DNA of 64,000 nt from NCBI RefSeq assembly GCF_043290135.1, contig NC_134701.1:101138702-101202701 (forward strand). Direction: 5' to 3'. Position numbers and translations under genes: made by a program. The number at the start of each line of letters is the position of its first letter. The stretch's first letter is position 1. This DNA is from Rhipicephalus microplus. Lineage: Eukaryota; Arthropoda; Arachnida; Ixodida; Ixodidae. Under the pieces are notes generated by a model. That model had not been told where the DNA came from. It did no database searches and was given only the letters and a program-made list of their open reading frames with translations. Shown here piece by piece: positions 13,804-25,605 of the stretch.

Positions 13804-14471
13804 ACACTGACTTTCGACTGGAAACGCTGTTGCAACGCGGTTGCACTCGCTCCTCCTGTGGCATCATTTTGGATGACACCGCGAGTGGTGCGACCATCGA
13901 CCTCAAAGATCAGCAAATATACGGCCAATGTACCCCTCACTGCCGAAACATCTATGAGTACAATGGCTATACGATGCTCAATTAACTGTAAACTAATATG
14001 TGACTCCACCTTCTGGACGATGTTGACAGGGTTTTCGTCAAAGTGGAGCCCCAAGCTCAAATTTTGAGCCATGGCGCATTGAAAATTGTCATACGAATTC
14101 CAGAAAAGTGACACCATACGCCAATATGTGCAGTCTGGCACTTTCATATAAATACCCTCGTGTAACGTGGCAACCTATACAAACTGCACAGTTTATACAA
14201 ACTGCAGTTGAGGGAGAAGATTTCAGATGGAGCTATACCACCACGCTCCCATTAGCTGCTGCGTGGGTTTTGCATGGGCAGGTGAGGAAGGAGTGCATCC
14301 TTCAGTCTTTTGGAGAGTCGCCGTACGTGGCGGATCATTGGTGGGGCGTGGACGAAGCATAGCGGTGGGCGCGTTGAAGGCACTTGCGCACGGATTCTTT
14401 GGCTCGTATCTACTCGGTGTTACAAGCGAAACGTCTGAATTCTCGAACATGATCGGACGCATGCTTGCAAG

Positions 14472-14514
<43 letters not shown>

Positions 14515-14523
14515 GGACGGACG

Positions 14524-14565
<42 letters not shown>

Positions 14566-14579
14566 TAGACAGAAACACA

Positions 14580-14606
<27 letters not shown>
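14472..14606. repeat. (GACA)n microsatellite with interruptions
   Basis: About 135 bp of GACA units carries a GGAC block near 14515-14529 and two interruptions near 14565-14580. Open frames across it (Ser-Val-Cys-Leu or Thr-Asp-Arg-Gln strings) are artefacts. Confidence 0.95.
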
Positions 14607-14610
<4 letters not shown>

Positions 14611-15405
14611 ACTGCACGGACGGACGCACGAATGGGGGCAAGAATAAACGCACAGAGGGACCCACTTACCAACACACCGGCGGATGCACGGATGGACGGA
14701 AGCACGAACAGACGTATGTACACTTCGCCCCACTCACCATCATTGCCTCCGTGGTTACGATTTGATTTTTTCCTAATAATTCGGCTAGCTATGCAATGTA
14801 CTGGGAAGTTGTTATAACAACGCTAATTCATGGAGGATATAGCTTGTGGGATGATATGGAAAATGGCCTGCTGCATACGTGATGGGATTGAGATATGGGA
14901 TATGGCCTGTGACCTGATGCGTATTGAAGCAGTATGTTTTCTTAGACTAGTGTGGTGAGAAAGCGATGTACTGGCTTCGCGCAAATGAAAACAGTCATAC
15001 ACATACGTCGTTCAGTTTCAGTCATATACAAGAGAAACACAACTATTTGAGCATTTAGTATCAAGTTACGCAAACTAAAAGGACGGGGACCTCACCATAC
15101 ATTCATATTAGCATCATTTCGATAAAACTTACACTCAAGAAAGTGCTGGTATCAGAGAGCGGTAAAAAACAGCTGAATAAATGACAGAGTGCTAATAAAA
15201 CAAGCCCATGAATGAAGGAAATGAATGAGCGAACTGAATGAGAAAATTCATCTTTCCCAAAACGTTATTGCAAAGTGGACTTCCCTACTAAGAGGATTGC
15301 GAATAAACGCATTTGTCCACCATAACGACCTTCTAATAGTGCATGCAAACTACGTTAGTGTTTAGAAAGAAAAAAAATCATAAGCTATATAAACGAGCAT
15401 TATAT
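14607..15405. other. Intergenic stretch, no gene seen
   Basis: No coding or structural signal was found up to the LTR at 15406. The last four bases (15402-15405, ATAT) are one copy of the target-site duplication of the split Ty3/gypsy element. Confidence 0.6.
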
Positions 15406-15812
15406 TGTCACGGGGTCGTGAAGTGGCCGAAGACAGGAGACTTCGTGTTGGGATTTAACTGTTTATTTGGGCGAACCTGTGCCCGGTAAACGGAAAGTCC
15501 AATTACAGCAGCAGTTTTGCACAGATAGCAGTCTCAGACTGATAGCGGCGAACGGAGCGTCGGCCTTCGATCAACAACTCACAAGCGGCGAAGCGCGTCG
15601 GCATTTATACTCTTGCCGTCGAATGTTCTAGCGTTATCACTGGCGGTGGCGTAGGTTCCAGAACAATCTGTACCGTTCGCACAGTGGGCGTGATCTTATC
15701 GAAATGATCTACTACAGTCCGGAACCTTCTCGAAAAATGCAGGCGCGGTTTGCGCTAAGAATCGTGTGGTGTTTTGGGACGATAACAAAAACTTGAGAAA
15801 TGGAACGTGGCA
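15406..15812 (-). repeat. 3' LTR of the host gypsy copy
   Basis: A 407-bp LTR starts TGCCACG and ends GTGACA when read on the minus strand. It retains a TATAAA box and an AATAAA signal. The polypurine tract abuts it at 15813-15824. In its middle part it resembles the LTR type of the copy at 46084 rather than its own partner LTR. Confidence 0.93.
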
Positions 15813-15935
15813 TTCCCCCCTCTGAATAAGGGCAACGTCCCGATGCTTTAACTAAAGATGAAGACAACAATAATGCAAGAAGGTACAGTGAATAAATTAC
15901 GATACAAAAATAACACAAAAAACTGTTTTTGTTTG

Positions 15936-18864
15936 TTAACGCGCATGAAACGGCTTGAGGTGCGTGACATGGACGACCTCAGGTCGCGATCGGCGTCGTT
16001 GAGAGTTCGTGATGCCGTCAGGGACAACCTCGTAATCAAGTGGGCCGAGACGTCGAACCACCCTGTACGGTACGAAGTACCGTCGCAGAAGATTTTCACG
16101 TAGTCCACGTCGGCGTATCGGCGTCCACACCCAAACAGGTTCACCGGGCTGCTATTCCACGAAGCGTCGTCGAAGATTGTAATGGTGGCTGTCGGTCATC
16201 TGTTTATTCTTGATACGGAGACGCGCGAGTTCTCGGGCTTCTTCGGCGCGTTGAAGGTACTCGCTCACATCGAGGTTTTCTTCGTCGGTGACGTTGGGTA
16301 ACATGGCATCGAGCGTCGTTGCCGGGCTCCTTCCGTAGACCAATTTGTATGGAGATATCTGTGTCGTCTCCTGCACCGCCGTGTTGTATGCGAAGGTCAC
16401 ATACGGAAGAATGGCGTCCCAAGTCTTTTGTTGGACATCGACGTACATTGACAGCATGTCGGCGATCGTCTTGTTAAGCCGCTCGGGGAGGCTGTTGGTC
16501 TGTTGGTGGTAGGCTGTCGTCCGGCGGTGGTTTGTTTGGCTGTAGGCCAAGATCGCTTGAGTTAAGTCGGCAGTGAATGCCGTTCCTCTGTCGGTGATAA
16601 GGACCCCCGGGGCGCCGTGACGTAGGACGATATTTTCGACGAAGAACTTAGCTACCTCAGATGCACTGCCTTTTGGCAGGGCTTTTGTCTCGGCGTAGCG
16701 GGTGAGGTTGTCGGTAGCTACCACGATTCACTTGTTTCCGAAAGCCGATGTCGGGAACGGCCCCAGTAGGTCCATACCAATCTGCTGGAAAGTTCGGCAA
16801 GGTGGGTCACTTGGCTGCGGAAGTCCCGCTGGCCTTGTCGGCGGCGTCTTGTGTCGCTTACAGTCCCGGCATGTCCTCACATAACGAGTGACGTCGGTGG
16901 TAAGACGTGGCAAGTAGTACCTTTCTTGTATCCTCGTGAGCGTGCGAGAAACACCGAGGTGCCCTGCCGTCGGTTCGTCGTGCACGGCCTGCAGAAATTC
17001 TGGTCGCAGAGCTTCTGCAGGAGGTACTTAGCAAGAGGTACAAGGAGGTACTTAGCTCGAAGCGGTGAAAAGTTTTTCTTTTGTAGAAGACCGTTTCGTA
17101 GAAAGAACGACGCAAGTGCGCGCTTGAATACCTTCGGGACTTCGGCGGTCCTGCCTTCGAAGTATTCTATTAGGGCCTTAAGTTCCGGGTCGGCACGCTG
17201 TCGTTCAGCGAAGTCGTCGGTAGTTATTGTTCCCAAGAAGTAGTCGTCATCCGGGTCGTCGGGTAGCGGTTGGTCGACAGGCGCACGAGAGAGACAGTCG
17301 GCGTCAGAGTGTTTTTTGCCGGACTTGTAAATGACAGTAATGTCATATTCTTGAAGTCTCAGGCTCCATCGTGCGAGGCGACCTGAAGGGTCCTTTAAGG
17401 TGGCTAGCCAACACAAGGCGTGGTGGTCGCTCACAACTTTGAAGGGCCTGCCGTAGAGGTAGGGGCGAAATTTCGACGTAGCCCAGATGATGGCGAGGCA
17501 CTCCTTTTCTGTTGTGGAATAATTTGCTTCTGCTTTGGATAGCGATCGGTTGGCGTAACTAATAACCTTTTCAAGTCCGTCAACCCTCTGCACAAGAACG
17601 GCGCCAAGACCTACCCTGCTTGCGTCAGTATGTATTTCTGTCTCGGCGAATTCGTCGAAATAAGCAAGTAACGGAGGCGTCTGGAGGCGATGTTTAAGCT
17701 CCTGGAAAGCGTGTTCCTGTGGCGTTTCCCACTTGAACTCCACGTCGGCCTTGGTAAGGTTAGTGAGAGGATTGGCGATGCGGGCGAAGTTTTTCACGAA
17801 CCACCTATAATAGGCGCACAGGCCCGGAAATCGGCACACGGCCTTCTTGTCACTGGGAGGCGGGAAGTCGGTGATGGCGGCTGTTTTCCGTGGATCGGGC
17901 GAACTCCAGACTTGCTGATAACGTGCCCCAGAAACAAGAGCTCCTCATACGCAATTCTGCACTTTTCTGGCTTCAGTGTGAGTCCGGACGTCTTGATGGC
18001 TTGAAGTACATCTTCAAGGCGCCGACGATGCTCGTCGAAACTCAAGGAAAACACGATGACGTCGTCCAAGTACACAAGGGAAGTCTGCCACTTCAATCCT
18101 GACAGTATTGTATCCATAACGCGTTAAATAGTTGCAGGCGCTGAGCAAAGGCCGAAGGGCATCACATTGAACTCGAAAAGGCTGTCCGGTGTTATAAACG
18201 CCGTCTTCTCTTGGTCTCTTTCGTCGACTTTGATTTGCCAATAGCCAGTTCTGAGGTTCATTGACGAAAAGTACTTGGCGTTATGGAGCCGATCAAGTGC
18301 GTCGTCTATCCGTGGATGAGGATACACGTCCTTTCTTGTGATTTTGTTCAGGCGGCGGTAATCGACGCGGAAACGTAGGGTCCCATCTTTTTTCTTCACT
18401 AACACCACGGGGGAGATGCCCATGGACTCTTGGATGGCTGGATAATGTCATCCCGCAGCATTTCATCAACTTGTCTCTTCATGGCCTCACGTTTTCGCGT
18501 CGAAACCCTGTACGGACTCTGACGGAGTGGTCTGGCATTTTCTTCGGTTATGATGCGATGTTTCGTGATTGGGGTTTGCTGAATTTTCGATGACGACGAA
18601 AAGCAATCATCGTATTGCAGGAGTAGGGCCTTGAGCTGTTCTTGCTTATCGTTCCGAAGTCTGGGATTGACGTCGAAAGCCATGGGAGAGGCTTGGTTCC
18701 TCTGAGCAGGTTCCGCAGAATCGGCGAGGGTGAAAGCACTGGTGGCTTTGACAATTTCTTCGATGTATGCGACCTTTGTTCCTTTGTTCACATGTTTGTA
18801 CTCATTGCTGAAATTTGTGAGCATAACCGTTGCTTTGCCTCCCCGCAGCTTAAGATACGAATAT
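15936..18864 (-). pseudogene. Host gypsy pol, RT-RNaseH-integrase part (broken)
   Basis: Reading down the minus strand from 18864: the linker and RT N-terminus (18399-18852); a frameshift near 18410; RT fingers/palm (18124-18423); an in-frame TAA at 18121-18123; the YLDD catalytic box within 17794-18117; a second frameshift; RNase H plus the start of integrase (16877-17839); a small internal rearrangement near 16990-17050; a TGA replacing a Trp codon at 16725-16727, just after the first catalytic Asp region; the rest of the DDE core (16152-16724); and the C-terminal end (15936-16130). The domain order protease-RT-RNaseH-IN places it in Ty3/gypsy. The protease half lies on the far side of the nested insertion at 24848-25605. 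Confidence 0.9.
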
Positions 18865-19270
18865 TGCCACGTTCCATTTCAAAAGTTTTTTTATCGTTCC
18901 GAAACACCACACGATTCTCGGCGCAAACCGCGCCTGCAGGTTTCGAGAAGGTTCCGGACTGTAGTAGATCATTTCGATAAGATCACGCCCACTGTGCGAA
19001 CGGTACAGATTGTTCTGGAACCTACGCCACCGCCAGCGATAACGCTAGAACATTCGACGGCAAGGGTATAAATGCCGACGCGCTTCGCCGCTTGTCAGTT
19101 GTTGATCGAAGGCCGACGCTGCGTTCGCCGCTGTCAGTCCGAGACTGCTATCTGTGCAAGACTGCTGCCGTAATTAGACTTTCCCTTTACCGGGCACAGG
19201 TTCGTCCAAATAAACAGTTAAATCCCAACACGAAGTTTTCTGTCTTTGGCCACGTCATGACCCCGTGACA
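18865..19270 (+). repeat. 5' LTR of the nested gypsy copy
   Basis: A 406-bp LTR, TGCCACG...GTGACA. It contains TATAAA at 19067-19072, TCAGTT at 19095-19100 and AATAAA at 19209-19214, which gives a U3-R-U5 layout. Confidence 0.95.
19067..19100 (+). promoter_or_regulatory. LTR core promoter: TATA box plus initiator
   Basis: TATAAA at 19067 is followed 28 nt later by TCAGTT, which fits the arthropod initiator consensus TCAKTY. The same pair is present in the other copies. Transcription would start near 19096, which defines the start of R. Confidence 0.7.
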
Positions 19271-19272
19271 TC

Positions 19273-19287
19273 TGGTGGAGGTGCTGC
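19273..19287 (+). promoter_or_regulatory. Primer-binding site
   Basis: TGGTGGAGGTGCTGC begins 2 nt after the LTR and is identical in the three copies. It would pair with a tRNA ending GCAGCACCTCCACCA. I cannot assign the tRNA species from memory. Confidence 0.7.
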
Positions 19288-19294
19288 TTCGTTC

Positions 19295-20659
19295 ATGTAC
19301 CGGACGCCCTCGTCAAGCCGTGAACCCAGCCCCCTTCGCGGAGAAGACACCGACGCCAACCAAGAGCAGCGAACGAGCCGCCGACAGTAAGGTCTCCCAC
19401 CGGAGTACGGCCTGCTACAAGACAAGGCGCGGAAGACCAAGACCATGACCTCGACTGCAGCGACAATGACAACTGGAGCATCTCAGCCCGCGATCGTCAT
19501 TCATCAACCCAGGGAACCACCAACGTTTCATGGCTCATCCTTTGAAGACCCGGAAACCTGGCTAGAAACATACGACCGTGTGGCCGCCCTCAACCACTGG
19601 GACAACAAAAAAAAGTTCCGTCGTGTGTACTTCTACCTGGAAGACACCGCAAGGACCTGGCTAGAGAATCGGGAGTCCACGCTCCGAACGTGGGATGTCT
19701 TCTGCGGCGCATTTCTTCAAACGTTCGCAAGCATCGCTCGCAAAGAGAGGGCCGCTGCTCTACTCGAGACCCGGGTTCAGCTACCAAATGAAAAGGTTGG
19801 AATTTTCACAGAGGAGATGACCCGCCTATTCCGTCACGCTGACCTAGACATGCCTGAAGAAAAGAAAGTTTGTTTCCTCATGCGAGGGGTCAAACAGGAG
19901 CTCTTCGCGGGACTAATGAGAAATCCACCGAACACCGTCCAAGAATTTGTATCTGAGGCGACCACCATCGAAAAAACGCTTGACATGCGCACCAGACAGT
20001 ATAATTGTCGCCTGACTCCAGAATGCGCTGCTGCTCAAGCCATTGACTCCGACGACCTGCGTGAAACGATCCGAGCGATCATGCGGGAAGAGCTGCGCAA
20101 ACTGTTGCCTTCGGCGCAGCCTCAAGTGGATTCGATCGCCGACATTGTGCGAGAAGAAGTTCAGCAATCACTTCGAATTCCCCTTACACCGCTGCCCGAG
20201 CCAGAAACTATGAGCTACGCCGCTGCAGTGCGCCACAACGCTTCTCCCCGTCCACGCCAAAACGCCGCCCCGTCGCACTTCCGTCGCCAGACACCACCGC
20301 CGCCACTACCCCCACCGACGTCCTACCGTTCCCCAGCGGGCCAGCGCAGTGCACCGAGGAAAACGGACGTTTGGCGTGCACCTGACAACCGCCCGCTCTG
20401 CTACCACTGCGGCGAGGCCGGGCACACATACCGCCGTTGACAGTACCGACAGATGGGACTGCGTGGCTTCGCCGTGAATGCACCGCGTCCGCTGCCAGGA
20501 GATCGGCCACGTGACATCGCCGACGACCTGGCAGGAACTCAATGGACACCACGAAGTCCTTCCCGTTCGCCGTCGCCCAGCCGCCGCATGTCACCGCACC
20601 CCCGGCAGTATTCTGGCCCAACGGGGGGCCGGTCTCCTAGCCCGTATCCGGGAAACTAA
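19295..20659 (+). pseudogene. Gag of the nested gypsy copy (two stops)
   Basis: Structural protein of the virus-like particle. The family ATG is at 19295, only 24 nt after the LTR. In this copy a CAG-TAA change at 19388-19390 cuts the N-terminal extension, leaving an ATG at 19445 as the next start. From there it shows a retrotransposon gag capsid-type domain (Trp-rich, WLETYDRVAALNHW near residue 40), a Pro/Arg-rich linker and a zinc knuckle, CYHCGEAGHTYRR. The final Cys of that CCHC knuckle is a TGA stop (20438-20440). The frame then continues to a Ser/Pro/Arg-rich tail ending in the TAA at 20657-20659, directly after the frameshift heptamer. Confidence 0.92.
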
Positions 20660-20689
20660 GGGCAGCAACCGATGGAGGTGCGGTTGCTG
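20650..20689 (+). promoter_or_regulatory. Programmed -1 ribosomal frameshift signal (gag to pol)
   Basis: The slippery heptamer GGGAAAC at 20650-20656 is phased as G GGA AAC in the gag frame and is followed at once by the gag stop TAA. After a 6-nt spacer, CAGCAACCG (20663-20671) pairs with CGGTTGCTG (20681-20689) over a 9-nt loop. A slip of -1 opens the pol frame with no gap. The heptamer, spacer and stem are identical in the other two copies, while the first loop base differs. Confidence 0.85.
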
Positions 20690-23600
20690 TGCGACGAACT
20701 ACCGAAGATCCTCCGACGACGACGCCTACGCGACGGAGCTTTTTGAACACAACCCCAACCAGGCAAAGCCCTGAAGGCAAAAGCTCACTTACCGAAGGTG
20801 GCCGGACGACGCAACATGGAAGCAGCGGAACAAGCCGACGCAGCCGTGACCCGACGCCACGCCCTAACTGTAATGCGAGACGGCGAACTAGCGACCTCGA
20901 CGTTCTTATCGACGGCCACAGTGTGACTGCTCTCGTCGATACTGGAGCCGACTATTCTGTCATCAGTGGGTCGTTCGCCGCAAAGTTAAAGAAAGTTAGG
21001 ACAGCTTTGAAAGGCCCTGAAATCCGCACAGCCGGAGGTCATCTCGTAACGCCTGCAGGAATCTGCACAGCGAGAGTCACCATTAACGGCCGTATTTATC
21101 CTACAGACTTCGTAGTCCTACAGCGTTGCTCGAGAGATGTCATCCTTGGCATGGACTTCTTATGCATCCATGGTGCTGTCATCAACCTAAAAACAAGGTC
21201 GATAACGTTATCCACAGAAGAAGCACTACCGCTGCGCACGCCGTCAGGACACCATGCCTTGAATGTGCTGGAAGAACAAGTCACCATTCCGCCTCGCTCA
21301 AGCGTCATTATTTCAGTCGGCGCTCCTAAATCACCTGACTTGGAAGGTGTCGTTGAAGGCAGTCAGCATCTGCTGGTCACCCGAAATATCTGCGTCCCAA
21401 GAGGAATTGCAGAGCTGCGGGGAGGCAAAGCAACGGTTATGCTCACGAATTTCAGCAATGAGTACAAACATCTGAACAAAGGAACAACGGTTGCATACAT
21501 CGAAGAAATTGTCGAAGCCACCAGTGCTTTCGCCTTCGCCGATTCTGCGGAACCTGCTCAGAGGAACCAAGCCCCTCCCATAGCTTTCGACGTCAATCCC
21601 AGACTTCCGAACGATAAGCAAGAACAGCTCAAGGCCCTGCTCCTGCAATACGAAGATTGCTTTTCGTCGTCATCGAAAATTCGGCAGACCCCAATCACGA
21701 AACATCAAATCATACCCGAAGAAAATGCCAGACCACTCCGTCAGAGTCCGTACAGGGTTTCAACGCGAGAACGTGAGGCAATGAAGAGACAAGTTGATGA
21801 AATGCTGCGAGATGACATTATCCAGCCATCCAAGAGTCCGTGGGCATCCCCCGTGGTGTTAGTGAAGAAAAAGGATGGAACCCTACGTTTCTGCGTCGAT
21901 TATCGCCGCCTGAACAAAATCACAAGAAAGGACGTGTATCCTCTCCCACGAATAGACGACGCCCTTGATCGGCTCCATAACGCCAAGGGTTTCTCGTCAA
22001 TGGACCTCAAGACTGGCTATTGGCAAATCGAAGTCGACGAAAGAGACCGAGAGAAGACGGCGTTTATAACACCGGACGGCCTCTTCGAGTTTAAGGTGAT
22101 GCCCTTCGGCATTTGCTCAGCGCCTGCAACTTTTCAACGCGTTATGGATACAGTACTGGCAGGATTGAAGTGGCAGACTTGCCTTGTGTATTTGGACGAC
22201 GTCGTCGTGTTTTCCTCGAGTTTCGACGAGCATCTTCGGCGCCTTGAAGCGGTACTTCAAGCCATCCAGACGTCCGGACTCACACTGAAGCCAGAAAAGT
22301 GCATATTTGCGTATGAGGAGGTCTTGTTTCTGGGGCACGTTATCAGCAAGTCTGGAGTTCGTCCCGATCCACGAAAACAGCCGCTATCGCCGACTTCCCG
22401 CCGCCCACTGACAAGAAAGCCGTGCGCCGATTTCTGGGCCTGTGTGCCTATTATAGGCGGTTCGTGAAAAACTTCGCCCGCATCGCCGATCCTCTCACTA
22501 ACCTTACCAAGGCCGACGTGGAGTTTAAGTGGGAAACGCCGCAGGAACACGCTTTCCAGGAGCTTAAACATCGCCTCCAGACGCCTCCGTTACTTGCCCA
22601 TTTCGACGAATTCGCCGAGACAGAAATAGATACTGACGCAAGCAGCGTAGGTCTTGGCGCCGTTCTTGTGCAGAGGGCTGACGGACTCAAAAGGGTTATT
22701 AGTTACGCCAGCCGATCGCTATCCAAAGCAGAAGCAAATTATTCCACAACAGAAAAGGAGTGCCTCGCCATCATCTGGGCTACGTCGAAATTTCGCCCCT
22801 ACCTCTACGGCAGGCCCTTCAAAGTTGTGAGCGACCACCACGCCTTGTGTTGGCTAGCCACCTTGAAGGACCCTTCAGGTCGCCTCGCACGACGGAGCCT
22901 GAGACTTCAAGAATATGACATTACTGTCATTTACAAGTCCGACAAAAAACACTCCGACGCTGACTGTCTCTCTCGTGCGCCTGTCGACCAACCGCTACCC
23001 GACGACTCGGATGACGACTACTTCTTGGGAACGATAACTACCGACGACTTCGCTGAACGACAGCGGGCCGACCCGGAACTTAAAGCCCTTATAGAATACC
23101 TCGAAGGCAGGACCGCCGAAGTCCCGAAGGTATTCAAGCGCGCACTTGCGTCGTTCTTTCTACGAAACGGTCTTCTACAAAAGAAAAACTTTTCACCGCT
23201 TCGAGCTAAGTACCTCCTTGTGGTGCCTTCAGCTCTGCGACCAGAACTCCTGCAGGCCCTGCACGACGATCCGACGGCAGGGCACCTCGGTGTTTCCCGC
23301 ACGCTCGCGATGATACAAGAAAGTTACTACTGGCCACGTCTTACCACCGACGTCACTCGTTATGTGAGGACATGCCGGGACTGTCAGCGACGCAAGACAC
23401 CGCCGACAAGCCCAGCAGGACTTCTGCAGCCAATTGATCCACCTTGTCGACCTTTCCAGCAGATTGGTATGGACCTACTGGGGCCGTTCCCGACGTCGGC
23501 TTTCGGAAACAAGTGGATCGTGGTAGCTACCGACTACCTCACCCGCTACGCCGAGACAAAAGCCCTGCCAAAAGGCAGTGCATCCGAGGTAGCTAAGTTC

Positions 23601-24308
23601 TTCGTCGAAAATATCGTCCTACGTCACGGCGCCCCGGAGGTCCTTATCACCGACAGAGGAACGGCATTCACTGCTGACTTAACTCAAGCGATCTTGGCAT
23701 ACAGCCAAACAAACCACCGCCGGACGACAGCGTACCACCCACAGACCAACGGCCTCACCGAGCGGCTTAACAAAACGATCGCCGACATGCTGTCAATGTA
23801 CGTCGATGTCGAACACAAGACGTGGGTCGCCATTCTTCCGTATGTGACTTTCGCATACAACACGGCGGTGCAGGAGACGACGCAGATATCTCCATACAAA
23901 TTGGTCTACGGAAGGAGCCCGGCAACGACGCTCGATGCCATGTTACCCAACGTCACCGACGAAGAAAACCTCGATGTGAGCGAGTACCTTCAACGCGCCG
24001 AAGAAGTCCGACAACTTGCGCGTCTTCGTATCAAGAATCAACAGACGACTGACAGCCACCGTTACAACCTTCGACGACGCTTCGTGGAATACCAGCCGGG
24101 TGAACGTGTTTGGGTGTGGACGCCGATACGCCGACATGGACTAAGTGAAAAGCTTCTGCGACGGTACTTCGGACCGTACAAGGTGGTTCGACGTCTCGGC
24201 CCACTTGATTACGAGGTTGTCTCCGACGGCATCACGGACTCTCAACGACGCCGATCGCGACCTGAAGTCGTCCGTGTCGCGCGCATCAAGCCGTTTCATG
24301 CACGTTAA
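20650..24308 (+). pseudogene. Pol of the nested gypsy copy: protease-RT-RNaseH-integrase, one frameshift
   Basis: The polyprotein is in the -1 frame relative to gag. Protease has LVDTGAD near 20930. RT spans about 21750-22370, with a YLDD catalytic box near 22190. A 1-bp deletion near 22378 (compared with the copy at 49590) ends the first frame at 22467; the second frame, 22422-24308, carries the RT end, RNase H (TDAS, EKECLAIIW and SDHH boxes) and integrase. Integrase has an HHCC zinc finger (GHLG and CRDC), a DDE core (GMDLLG, ITDRGT and a Glu in TERLNK) and a C-terminal GPY/F-type module (GPYKVVRRLG); no chromodomain is seen. It ends at a normal stop. Apart from the single frameshift all catalytic residues look intact. 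Confidence 0.93.
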
Positions 24309-24396
24309 CAAACTGAAACAGTGTTTTTTTGTATTATTGTTGTATTGTAATTATTCATTGTACTTTCTTGCATTATTATTGTACCTTCATCTTTAG

Positions 24397-24433
24397 TTAA
24401 ACCATCGGGACGATGCCTTTTTTCATAGGGGGG
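24397..24433 (+). promoter_or_regulatory. Polypurine tract with upstream small hairpin
   Basis: AGGGGGG at 24427-24433 lies 3 nt before the 3' LTR and would prime plus-strand DNA. Just upstream, CATCGGGACGATG can fold into a short hairpin; a version of it is kept in the other two copies. Confidence 0.7.
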
Positions 24434-24436
24434 CAA

Positions 24437-24843
24437 TGCCACGTTCCATTTCACAAGTTGTTGTTATCGTTCCGAAACACCACACGATTCTCGGCGCAAA
24501 CCGCGCCTGCAGGTTTCGAGAAGGTTCCGGACTGTAGTAGATCATTTCGATAAGATCACGACCACTGTGCGAACGGTACAGATTGTTCTGGAACCTATGC
24601 CACCGCCAGCGATAACGCTAGAACATTCGACGGCAAGGGTATAAATGCCGACGCGCTTCGCCGCTTGTCAGTTGCTGATCGAAGGCCGACGCTGCGTTCG
24701 CCGCTATCAGTCCGAGACTGCTATCTGTGCAAGACTGCTGCTGTAATTAGACTTTCCCTTTACCGGGCACAGGTTCGTCCAAGTAAACAGTTAAATCCCA
24801 ACACGAAGTTTTCTGTCTTTGGCCACGTCATGACCCCGTGACA
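24437..24843 (+). repeat. 3' LTR of the nested gypsy copy
   Basis: A 407-bp LTR. TATAAA is intact. The polyadenylation signal has changed from AATAAA to AGTAAA compared with the 5' LTR. Confidence 0.95.
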
Positions 24844-24847
24844 ATAT

Positions 24848-25605
24848 ATTCCTCTTGCGACGCGAATATTTCGGGTGACCAACAGATGCTGACTGCCTTC
24901 AACGACGCCTTCCAAGTCAGGTGATTGAGTAGCGCCGACTGAAATAATGACGCTTGAGCGAGGCGGAATGGTGACTTGTTCTTCCAGCACATTCAAAGCA
25001 TGGTGTCCTGACGATGTGCGCAGCGGTAGTGCTTCTTCTGTGGATAACGTTATCGACTTCGTTTTTAGGTTGATGACAGCACCATGGAGGCATAAGAAGT
25101 CCATGCCAAGAATGACATCTCTCGAGCAACGCTGTAGGACTACGAAGTCTGTAGGATAAATACGGCCGTTAATGGTGACTCTCGCTGCGCAGATTCCTGC
25201 AGGCGTTACGAGATGACCTCCGGCTGTGCGGATTTCAGGGCCTTTCCAAGCTGTCCTAACTTTCTTTAACTTCGCGGGGAACGACCTACTGATGACAGAA
25301 TAGTCGGCTCCAGTATCGACGAGAGCGGTCACACTGTGGCCGTCGATAAGAATGTCGAGGTCGCTAGTTCGCCGTCTCGCATTACAGTTAGGCCGTGGCG
25401 TCGGGTCACAGCTGCGTCGGCTTGTTCCGCTGCTTCCATGTTGCGTCGTCAGGCCACCTTCGGTAAGTGAGCTTTCGCCGTCAGGGCTTTGCCTGCTTGG
25501 CATTGTGTTCGGAAATCTCTGTCGCGGCGTCGTCACCATCGGAGGATCTTTGGTAGTTCGTCGCACAGCAACCGCACCTCCACCGGTTGCTGCCCTTAGT
25601 TTCCC
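24848..25605 (-). pseudogene. Host gypsy pol, N-terminal part with protease
   Basis: This is the -1 frame that begins at the frameshift heptamer (complement of 25599-25605) and runs as one open stretch to the nested insertion. It carries the Thr/Arg-rich linker and the aspartic protease with LVDTGAD near 25310-25330, followed by the conserved downstream segment up to NIRVARG. The reading frame then enters the 3' LTR of the nested copy and ends there. The rest of this pol is at 15936-18864, about 6 kb away, because of the insertion. Confidence 0.9.
25566..25605 (-). promoter_or_regulatory. Programmed -1 frameshift signal, host copy
   Basis: This is the same arrangement as in the nested copy: GGGAAAC (complement of 25599-25605), the gag stop at 25596-25598, a 6-nt spacer, and a 9-bp stem formed by 25584-25592 and 25566-25574. 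The stem is unchanged, whereas the first loop base is G instead of A or T. Confidence 0.83.

Larger units (their letters stand above)
18865..24843 (+). mobile_element. Ty3/gypsy LTR retrotransposon (nested copy), nearly complete
   Basis: A 5,979-bp element of the same family as its host lies in the opposite orientation, inside the host pol gene between protease and RT. It is flanked by ATAT at 18861-18864 and 24844-24847, a clean 4-bp target-site duplication. LTRs (18865-19270 and 24437-24843) differ by about nine substitutions and one gap, roughly 2.3%. All structural signals are present, but gag has two stop codons and pol one frameshift, so it could not move by itself. Confidence 0.95.

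Noticed and set aside
14223..14733. Long Ser/Val/Cys/Leu or Thr/Asp/Arg/Gln open frames
   Set aside because: They are translations of the (GACA)n microsatellite.
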